Shown here piece after piece: positions 41,802 to 49,200 of a stretch of DNA of 60,551 nucleotides. Both the position numbers and the translations under genes were made by a program. The stretch's first letter is position 1; each line of letters begins with the position of its first letter. Under the pieces are notes generated by a model. That model searched no databases. It was not told the origin of the DNA and saw only the letters and a program-made list of their open reading frames with translations. Source of the stretch: Paenalcaligenes sp021793095 (GTDB taxonomy: Bacteria; Pseudomonadota; Gammaproteobacteria; Burkholderiales; Burkholderiaceae_B); the NCBI GenBank assembly GCA_027317645.1, contig DAHVQS010000008.1, positions 1 to 60,551 of the forward strand, written 5' to 3'.

Positions 41802-42068
41802 ATGTCTTTCCTTTCTTTCCTGCTAGGGAGCAGAAAAAAATCAGCCTCTGTGGCCAAAGACAGACTGCAACTCATCCTGATCAACGAGCGTGGCCACGGC
41901 GGCGTCACCCCTGACTATCTGCCGCGTTTACAAAAAGAGCTGGTCGAGGTGATTTCCCGATACGTAAAAATCAACCCCGATGATATTCAGGTCAACTTAG
42001 ACAAGAAAGATGAGCTCGAAGTGCTCGAGGTTAAAATCGAAATGCCCGGCGAGGAAAAGAAAGCATAA
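41802..42068 (+). CDS. minE: Cell division topological specificity factor MinE
   Basis: An 88-residue regulator that stimulates MinD ATPase and drives pole-to-pole oscillation. The N-terminal MSFLSFLLGSRKKSASVAKDRLQLILINE holds the anti-MinCD amphipathic segment; PDYLPRLQKELVEVISRYVKINPDDIQVNL is the dimerisation/TSD core. It begins 2 bp after minD with GGAGG in the minD end acting as ribosome site. A hairpin (42128-42154) lies beyond the stop, without a T-run. Confidence 0.97.
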   Translation: MSFLSFLLGSRKKSASVAKDRLQLILINERGHGGVTPDYLPRLQKELVEVISRYVKINPDDIQVNLDKKDELEVLEVKIEMPGEEKKA

Positions 42069-42092
42069 CCGGCACAAGAAATCATAACCGGC
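42064..42092 (+). repeat. Short direct repeat after minE
   Basis: CATAACCGGC occurs at 42064-42073 (overlapping the minE stop codon) and at 42083-42092, followed in both by a CA/GCAA extension. A small tandem duplication, 19-bp period. Confidence 0.5.
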
Positions 42093-42181
42093 GCAAAATT
42101 TTATTATTAATCCTTTGCGCGCCGATGGCTGGGCGGGCTGCTGCACCCGCCAGCTCATATTTAATAGTTTAAAACAATTAC

Positions 42182-42406
42182 TTAGGGATTCTTGCCGATT
42201 TGATCGCCGATCACCCCACCAATGGCAGCGCCCCCTACGGTGCCTAGGATACCGCCCCCAGAAATCACTGCCCCGGCCACGCCGCCTACCCCTGCACCAG
42301 TGGTGGCGCTTTTCTGCCGTGAAGACATGCTATCCCAAGAGGCACAGCCTGCCAAAGAGGCAATCAATGCGCATGCTAACACGCCTTTAGTCCATCTTTT
42401 TTGCAT
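42182..42406 (-). CDS. Small glycine-zipper lipoprotein
   Basis: A 74-residue precursor with lipobox LAGC (Cys at about 21), then a short linker and a glycine-zipper segment TGAGVGGVAGAVISGGGILG...GGAAIGGVIGDQIG typical of OsmB/Rick-17kDa-like outer-membrane lipoproteins. Such proteins are thought to insert glycine-zipper helices into the outer membrane. AAGGAG lies 6 bp before the second ATG (42406) and only 3 bp before the first (42409), so the second is preferred. Monocistronic; opposite strand to minE. Confidence 0.82.
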   Translation of the reverse strand: MQKRWTKGVLACALIASLAGCASWDSMSSRQKSATTGAGVGGVAGAVISGGGILGTVGGAAIGGVIGDQIGKNP

Positions 42407-42520
42407 CATAAACTCCTTAAAGCTTTACTTTAATAAGATAGCCCAATTGATAGTAAGCAACAACAAAATTGGGTGTTTTTTTGTATCTTATTGATGCTTG
42501 TTTAACGGCTCAAAAACAAA

Positions 42521-42548
42521 GGGGGTGCGGCCATCGCACCCCCTTTTT
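42521..42548. terminator. Bidirectional intrinsic terminator after ettA
   Basis: GGGGGTGCG (42521-42529) pairs with CGCACCCCC (42535-42543); five T follow on the plus side and TTTGTTTTTG on the minus side. It lies 40 bp past the ettA stop and is used by ettA; on the plus strand no gene ends close by. Confidence 0.85.
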
Positions 42549-42582
42549 CTATCCATTAAGCGATTAACTTTGTGCCTAAAAA

Positions 42583-44259
42583 CTAGCGCAACGGCTTGTA
42601 GCGAATACGGCGCGGCTGAGCTGCCTGCTCGCCCAGGCGACGGCGCTTGTCCTCTTCGTACTCTTGGTAGTTGCCGGCAAAAAACTCGACGTGAGAATCC
42701 CCCTCGAAGGCCAAGATATGCGTCGCAATACGATCGAGGAACCAGCGATCGTGACTGATCACCAGCACACAACCAGCAAACTCTAGCAGGGCATCCTCAA
42801 GGGCGCGCAGTGTCTCGACATCCAAGTCGTTGGAGGGCTCGTCAAGCAACAGCACATTGCCGCCGGTCACTAGGGTCTTGGCCAAATGTAGGCGGCCGCG
42901 CTCCCCCCCGGATAATTGACCCACCTTTTTATTTTGATCCGCGCCGCGGAAATTAAAACGGCTCAGATAGGCCCGCACGGGGATAGAGTGACGACCCACC
43001 TCGATATTGTCGGAGCCCTCTACCGAGAGCGCCTCGAATACGCTTTTCTCATCGGGCAAATCAGAACGTGACTGATCCACATGCGCTATTTGCACTGTTT
43101 GGCCCAATTTAATCTCGCCCTGATCGGGCTGTTCTTGGCCACTGATCATGCGAAAAAGCGTGGATTTACCTGCCCCGTTGGGCCCAATAATACCTACAAT
43201 GGCGCCAGGAGGGACACTGAAACTCAAGTCATCAATCAGCAAACGATCATCATAGCCTTTGCTGACATTGGTAAACTCGATGACCTCATTGCCCAAGCGC
43301 TCGGCCACAGGAATAAAGATCTCCTGCGTCTCGTTACGGCGTTGATACTCATAAGACGACAGCTCTTCGAAGCGATTCAAACGCGCTTTAGACTTGGCCT
43401 GACGCCCCTTGGGGTTTTGACGCACCCATTCCAACTCTTTGCGGATAGTGCGTTGGCGCGCGCTTTCGGCGGCCTCTTCTTGGGCCAAGCGATCTTCTTT
43501 TTGCTCGAGCCAGGAACTGTAGTTGCCCTTCCAAGGAATACCATGACCGCGGTCTAACTCTAAAATCCAACCGGCGGCATTATCCAGGAAATAGCGATCG
43601 TGAGTGACGGCGACGACGGTGCCAGGGAATTGGGTCAAAAATTGCTCGAGCCAGTGCACACTTTCTGCATCTAAGTGGTTAGTGGGCTCATCCAGCAACA
43701 GCATATCGGGCTTGGACAGCAGTAGCTGGCATAAAGCCACGCGGCGTTTTTCCCCACCGGAAAGGTGCTCGATCTGGGCATCCCAGGGCGGCAACCGCAA
43801 GGCATCTGCCGCGATTTCCATCTGTGTTTCGGTGTCATCACTGCCACTGGTGGCAGCCGCAGCAATAATGGCCTCGAGCTCAGCCTGCTCGGCAGCCAAG
43901 GCATCAAAGTCGGCATCGGGCTCGGCATAGGCTGCATATACCTCGTCCAAGCGCGCCTTGGCACGAAATACCTCGCCCAACCCCTCTTCTACGGCCTCAC
44001 GTACCGTTTGCTTGGGATCCAGCTCGGGCTCTTGGGGCAAATACCCAATATTAATGCCCGACATGGGGATGGCCTGGCCCTCGATCTCAGTATCTAGACC
44101 AGCCATGATGCGTAGCAAGGTGGACTTGCCCGCGCCGTTTAAACCCAATACACCGATCTTGGCGCCCGGGAAAAAAGATAAAGAAATATCTCTGAGGATC
44201 TGTCGGCGTGGGGGCACAATCTTTCCCACCCGATTCATAGTAAAAACGTACTGTCCCAT
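42583..44259 (-). CDS. ettA: Energy-dependent translational throttle protein EttA (ABC-F)
   Basis: Cytosolic ABC-F protein that binds the ribosomal E site and gates elongation by ATP level. The 558-residue protein has two ABC cassettes: GLNGAGKSTLLRIM with HLSGGEKRRVALCQLL and LLLDEPTNHLD, then GPNGAGKSTLFRM with LSGGERGRLHLAKTL and LLLDEPSNDLDVETL. Between them the P-site interaction linker region (KEDRLAQEEAAESARQRTIR) contains the arm typical of EttA. Length and motif spacing match the family exactly; Monocistronic. Confidence 0.97.
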   Translation of the reverse strand: MGQYVFTMNRVGKIVPPRRQILRDISLSFFPGAKIGVLGLNGAGKSTLLRIMAGLDTEIEGQAIPMSGINIGYLPQEPELDPKQTVREAVEEGLGEVFRAKARLDEVYAAYAEPDADFDALAAEQAELEAIIAAAATSGSDDTETQMEIAADALRLPPWDAQIEHLSGGEKRRVALCQLLLSKPDMLLLDEPTNHLDAESVHWLEQFLTQFPGTVVAVTHDRYFLDNAAGWILELDRGHGIPWKGNYSSWLEQKEDRLAQEEAAESARQRTIRKELEWVRQNPKGRQAKSKARLNRFEELSSYEYQRRNETQEIFIPVAERLGNEVIEFTNVSKGYDDRLLIDDLSFSVPPGAIVGIIGPNGAGKSTLFRMISGQEQPDQGEIKLGQTVQIAHVDQSRSDLPDEKSVFEALSVEGSDNIEVGRHSIPVRAYLSRFNFRGADQNKKVGQLSGGERGRLHLAKTLVTGGNVLLLDEPSNDLDVETLRALEDALLEFAGCVLVISHDRWFLDRIATHILAFEGDSHVEFFAGNYQEYEEDKRRRLGEQAAQPRRIRYKPLR

Positions 44260-44383
44260 ATATATCTAATAAACTCTAAATAAAAGAAGAAGGATTTGGC
44301 ACTGAAAAAAGAAAAAAAAGGCCGTACAATGGAGTTTTTGTTATTTGAATTAGCTGATTGCTTTTACTTTTTGCTTTACAAAC

Positions 44384-44848
44384 ATGCCCACATTGACTTT
44401 TAGCAACGCCGACATCGAATTGCTCGCCCGTACAGCCGATGCCCTGAGTGCCTATATCGGCAAGCCCGTCTTGGCTGAAATCATGGACGCCGAAGAAACC
44501 GGGTACGAATGGGTCGCCTTTGCCATTCCTCTAGATATTAACGAAGACGACGCAAACATTCCAGTGATTCAAATCGGTGGTGCCAACACCCGATTGATTG
44601 GCAGCCAAGGCGGTGTCCATGTCAACGCCAACGAAACCTACAGCTGTCGTTTTCTGTGGGCAATCCAATGCGCCGATATCGGGCCCATTCGCTTTATCAA
44701 GGTCAACCAAGAGGGCGACGAAATTGGCTGGGCCGAAGAGCTCGTCGAACTGTTACCCTTTGATTTCGATGATGAGGAAGACCCTGATGAGCCCACGGCA
44801 AAGCCTGAACATCTCTTTGTGCAAACGCCCCCTAGCCAATTGCAATAA
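44384..44848 (+). CDS. Conserved-looking acidic hypothetical protein
   Basis: A 154-residue acidic protein of no family I recognise. It starts MPTLTFSNADIELLARTADALSAYIGKPVLAEI and has a regular alpha/beta-like central part (EWVAFAIPLDINEDD, IQIGGANTRLIGSQGGVHV), followed by a Glu/Asp-rich C-terminal stretch (FDFDDEEDPDEP) and a short Pro/Gln tail. No signal peptide or membrane segment is visible. Start ATG 44384 has no good Shine-Dalgarno. It is convergent with the glycosyltransferase, whose stop abuts it (44848/44849). Its codon use looks like its neighbours, arguing it is a real gene. Confidence 0.7.
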   Translation: MPTLTFSNADIELLARTADALSAYIGKPVLAEIMDAEETGYEWVAFAIPLDINEDDANIPVIQIGGANTRLIGSQGGVHVNANETYSCRFLWAIQCADIGPIRFIKVNQEGDEIGWAEELVELLPFDFDDEEDPDEPTAKPEHLFVQTPPSQLQ

Positions 44849-45847
44849 TTACTGCTGCAGATTGTCGGTCGGGGTGCGGGGCGCCTGACGCGCACGCCAT
44901 AAATCGCGTAAAAAGAGTGCGCCCCCTACGGGCGCCATCAATAGCACCAGCAGGCGGGCGCCCCACCCCAGCGGCTTGAGATTCGTGGGGGGCTGACGCC
45001 TCTGGTGCCACAAATGCAACCGAAACCGCCCATACCGCGCCGCAAACAGAAAGAAGCTGCGCGGGTCATCGCGAAACCAGGGCATACACTTTGCCAAGGT
45101 ATCTTGGGCTAATAACCACAATCCAAAGGCGTGCTGTGAGGACTGTTTGCCCTGCATGCTCAGGGAGTCTTGCCCAGGATAATAGACCCGAAATACTTTA
45201 TTGACACAGCGCTGTTTATACCCCGCACGAGCAATGGCACGCCAAACCAGGCTCTCGGGCACAAATCCTGAATACTGCGGAAAAGGAAATTGCAACAGCA
45301 CATCGCGCGCCAAGCAACCAAATTTTTCACCACGGACGCGGTATTTAAAATAAATATCTAGTGTGGTGGCATCCAAACGATCATGCGGAAAAAGATCGCC
45401 CACCACGGAGCCCTCGGGATATTGGCACAACCCGGTCACTCCAGCAAAAGAGGCGCGTTCATCGTCGGGCAGCCCCCACCACACGCGAATCATCTCGTAC
45501 AAGCTATTAGGCAACAAGGCATCATCACTGTCTAGGACCACAATGAGATCCCCTTGAGCGAGTTGTACACCTAGGTTAAATGCTGCTTTTTTATGTTGGT
45601 TGGTCTGCCAATGATAAATGATGGGAAAAGGGGCCTCGCCCTGCCAACGCGCGATTAGCTCAGCGGTATCGTCTGTCGAGCCGTCATCAACCACCACCCA
45701 CTCAAAAGATTGATAGCTTTGCTCGAGTAATGATTTAAAGACCCGCTCTAAGGTATGGGCACGGTTATAAGTTGGCGTCAGTACCGTAAAATGAAAACGT
45801 GCCTCTGGATTGCGCGGCCTTTTGTATACTGGACTCATTGCGAGCAC
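44849..45847 (-). CDS. Glycosyltransferase family 2
   Basis: A 332-residue GT-A fold transferase. FTVLTPTYNRAHTLERVFKSLLEQ begins the nucleotide-binding core, WVVVDDGSTDDTAELI is the first Asp motif and VLDSDDALLPNSLYEMI the DxD-like metal site, typical for family 2 sugar transferases. A C-terminal half with hydrophobic and Arg-rich patches (LLVLLMAPVGGALFLRDLWRAR) could be membrane-associated. No polysaccharide cluster surrounds it, so its acceptor is unknown. It lies alone after an intrinsic terminator at 45897-45926. Confidence 0.88.
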   Translation of the reverse strand: MLAMSPVYKRPRNPEARFHFTVLTPTYNRAHTLERVFKSLLEQSYQSFEWVVVDDGSTDDTAELIARWQGEAPFPIIYHWQTNQHKKAAFNLGVQLAQGDLIVVLDSDDALLPNSLYEMIRVWWGLPDDERASFAGVTGLCQYPEGSVVGDLFPHDRLDATTLDIYFKYRVRGEKFGCLARDVLLQFPFPQYSGFVPESLVWRAIARAGYKQRCVNKVFRVYYPGQDSLSMQGKQSSQHAFGLWLLAQDTLAKCMPWFRDDPRSFFLFAARYGRFRLHLWHQRRQPPTNLKPLGWGARLLVLLMAPVGGALFLRDLWRARQAPRTPTDNLQQ

Positions 45848-45896
45848 CTAAGCAAAGCAGGTAAAGCTGCGGGACAGCTTTAAAGAGAACATACAG

Positions 45897-45926
45897 AAAA
45901 ACCACAGAATAGAGACTCTGTGGTTT
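45897..45926 (-). terminator. Intrinsic terminator of the 42-aa gene
   Basis: Read on the minus strand, stem AAACCACAGA / TCTGTGGTTT (45926-45899) with an 8-nt loop, followed by a T-run (45901-45897). It lies 64 bp past the stop of the small gene at 45990 and 50 bp before the glycosyltransferase start, so it isolates the small gene. Confidence 0.75.
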
Positions 45927-45989
45927 GGGTATTTGAGATGCCCTAACGGCATCTAAACATCAAATACGTGGGCGCTGTATCAGCCAAGA

Positions 45990-46118
45990 CTAAGCACGCT
46001 TGACCTCTTCGAGCAGCTTGAAGACGCCATGCGAAGAACCCGCAAACAGACGTTTAAAAGCTTTGCCCAAGCAGCGGCGCTCTAAAGTGTTACGACTAAC
46101 GCGTTTAATTTCAGCCAT
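45990..46118 (-). CDS. Small basic hypothetical protein (42 aa)
   Basis: Translates as MAEIKRVSRNTLERRCLGKA followed by FKRLFAGSSHGVFKLLEEVKRA, 42 residues with eleven Lys/Arg against four Glu. I do not recognise a family. The sequence could form amphipathic helices, with the Leu/Phe-Lys pattern KRLF...FKLLEEVK, and holds one Cys. Support that it is real: TGGAG eight bases before the ATG, a perfect -10 TATAAT about 44 bp upstream, and an intrinsic terminator 64 bp past the stop. It is too short for usual ORF finders. It is divergent from the double uvrA. A DNA- or RNA-binding or membrane-active role is possible but unproven. Confidence 0.6.
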   Translation of the reverse strand: MAEIKRVSRNTLERRCLGKAFKRLFAGSSHGVFKLLEEVKRA

Positions 46119-46161
46119 GAAATTGCTCCAGTAATACCATTAGATAAATGATTAAAGGTAT

Positions 46162-46167
46162 ATTATA
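46162..46167 (-). promoter_or_regulatory. -10 element for the 42-aa gene
   Basis: Perfect TATAAT on the minus strand 44 bp before the small gene start codon. At 17 bp upstream the -35 is poor (ACGATT), so the promoter may need an activator or an extended contact. Confidence 0.5.
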
Positions 46168-46233
46168 GCCTTATTTCCCTGTGAAATCGTCCTGTCTTTT
46201 TTCTGCTCACCTTCCAACACCATCTGCAACCGC

Positions 46234-49200
46234 ATGACTAATACGATTCGCATCATTGGCGCGAAACAAAACAACCTCAAAAACCTTTCTGTAGATTTCA
46301 AAGCTAAAGAAATTACGGTCATTACCGGCGTTTCTGGCTCAGGTAAGAGCTCATTAGCCTTTGATACCCTGTACGCCGAAGGGCAGCGTCGATATGTAGA
46401 AACGTTTAGCCCTTATGCGCGCCAATTTTTGGATCGAATGGACAAACCCCAAGTCGATCGCATCGAAGGGGTCCTGCCCGCCATTGCCATCGATCAAATC
46501 AATCCGATCCGCAATTCACGTAGCTCCGTCGGCACCATGACTGAGCTTAATGACTACCTCAAACTGTTCTATGCACGTTTAGGCCGGTTGTTTTGTCAGC
46601 AATGCAGCCATGAGGTACGCACAGACAGCCCAGAAAGCATTGCACAACAACTGGCCGTCGAATCAGAGCAGTTGGGAGATCCCCGCTGGGTACTGTGTTT
46701 CAAAATTGATATTCCAGAAAACTTTAGTACTGAAGAGGTGCAGCAATACTTGCAGCAGCAAGGCTATACCCGCACCTACTCACCGGCTGATGAGGCCACG
46801 GGGCTTTACGTCATTCAGGACCGGTTTCGCTATGGTCGCGTCGATCCCGCACGTCTGAGCGAGGGCTTAGAGGCCGCCTTTATGCATGGCCGTAATCAAC
46901 TCCATCTTTTTGCCTTGGATGATGAGCGTCAGCAAATAGCCCACCTACACTTTAGGGCTTCTCTGTATTGTGCGCGATGCCATATAGAATACAGCCCCGC
47001 TCACGAAAGCACCTTTTCCTATAACTCTCCGCTCGGGGCTTGCGAAACCTGCCGCGGCTTTGGACGCGTGATGGGGATTGATTATGGTCTGGTCATCCCT
47101 GATGAGCACAAGAGTTTGCTCGAAGGAGCCATTCGACCTTGGCAAACCGAGCGTAATAAAAAACACCAAAAACAAATGGAGGCTTTAGCCCCTGCCGCGG
47201 GGGTGCGCCTGAGCGCCCCTTGGAATCAGCTTTCCGAACAAGAAAAAAAATGGGTCATCGAGGGCGATGCTGATTGGAAACGACGCAGCAAGGATAAATG
47301 GTACGGCGTGCAGCGCTTTTTTGATCATTTAGAAGAGCGCAGTTATCGGATGCACATCCGAGTGTTACTTTCTAACTACCGCAGCTATACCCCTTGCACC
47401 GAGTGTTTGGGGGCCCGTCTCAAAACCACTTCGCTGTTGTGGCGTATTGGTGACCAAACCGCCAGTGCCGATCCTCAGCCCTACCAACGTTTTATCCCCA
47501 GCGGCTGCCATTGGACCCAAGAACAGGTCAATCAAATGCCTGGCCTGCACCTATATGACCTCATGCGCTTACCTATCGGGCAATTGCGCACATTTTTTGC
47601 AGATATTGCACAGCGCCATGGGGATGACCCAGCTTTAGAGCTGATCCTGTCCGAGGTGCAAACCCGCTTGGATTTTCTGTGTCGAGTCGGTGTGGATTAT
47701 TTGCATCTGGATCGGCAAAGCCGCACCCTATCAGGCGGCGAAGTACAGCGCATCAACCTGACCACCGCCTTGGGTAGCTCATTGGTCAATACTTTATTTG
47801 TATTGGATGAGCCTTCTATCGGCCTACACCCACAGGATATGCACCGAATCATTGAGGCCATGGACAGGCTCAAGGCACATGGCAATACGCTGGTCGTTGT
47901 CGAACACGACCCTCAGGTCATGGTAGCGGCCGACCGTATTTTGGATATGGGTCCTGGTCCCGGCCCCAAAGGCGGGCAAATACTTTTTGATGGCCCCCCC
48001 AAGGATTTACGCACCGCCCACACCCTCACGGGGGACTATCTGTCCGGCCGCCGACAGCTGCCAACCTACCCAAATCTACCCGTGACAGACGATACCCCCT
48101 CCTTGTATTTGCGCGGGGTACGTGCGCATAACCTAAAAGATATTGATGTCCGCATTCCCGTGGATCGCTTTACCGCGATTTGCGGCGTATCGGGCTCGGG
48201 TAAATCGACATTGATTGAAAATGTGCTTTATCCAGCGTTACTCAAACACTTTGGACAGGCTACCGAGGCACCGGGGACCTTTGAATGCCTCCAAGGGGCG
48301 GAGCAATTTTCTGAGGTGGTCTTTGTGGATCAAAGCCCTATCGGACGCACTGCGCGCTCCAATCCGGCCAGTTATGTCGGGGCTTTTGATCCTATTCGGC
48401 GTCTCTTTGCACGCACGGCCCTCGCCAAAGAGCGTGGCTATACCGCCGGGACTTTTAGCTTTAACACTGGCAACGGGCGCTGCCCAGGCTGTGGAGGATC
48501 GGGCTTTGAGCATATTGAAATGCAGTTCCTCTCAGACGTCTATCTGCGCTGCCCAGATTGCGATGGTCGCCGTTACCGCCCAGAAATCCTCGAGGTCCAT
48601 CTCGAGCATCACGGTCAGCGCGCTTCTATCGCTGATGTGCTGGCCATGACGGTGGATGAAGCAGCTGAATTTTTTACTGGCTTACAAGAGGTCCAACGTG
48701 TGCTGGCCCCGTTGCTCGATGTGGGGCTGGGCTATTTACAATTGGGGCAGCCGGTGCCCACGCTGTCGGGGGGTGAGGCCCAACGGCTCAAACTGGCGGG
48801 CTATTTGGCCGAGGCCAACAAGCGCTCCACCCGCCGCACCGGTTTGGTTAAAAAAGGGCGCTTATTCCTTTTTGATGAGCCCACCACCGGCTTGCACTTT
48901 GACGATATCGCTAAACTGATGAGCGCACTGCGCAGCCTCATGCAAGCAGGTCATACGGTCGTTGTGATCGAACATAATCTCGACGTGATTCTGGCGGCTG
49001 ATTGGGTGCTTGAATTAGGCCCTCAAGGCGGACACCAAGGAGGCCATCTCATTGCGGCTTGCTCCCCGCAAACACTGCAAACAGAAGGACAGACCCCCAC
49101 AGCCGATGCACTGCGAGAATACCAAGATGAAATTCTCGGCACGGCAACAACGGCTGCTGAACGCACTGCGGGTGCTGCGCTCACAGTGGCTGAGCCGCTG

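Noticed and set aside
42121..42181. GCTGG-G-CGGG/CCCGCCAGC hairpin as terminator of minE
   Set aside because: Good stem but no T-run on either strand; kept only as a mention in the minE entry.
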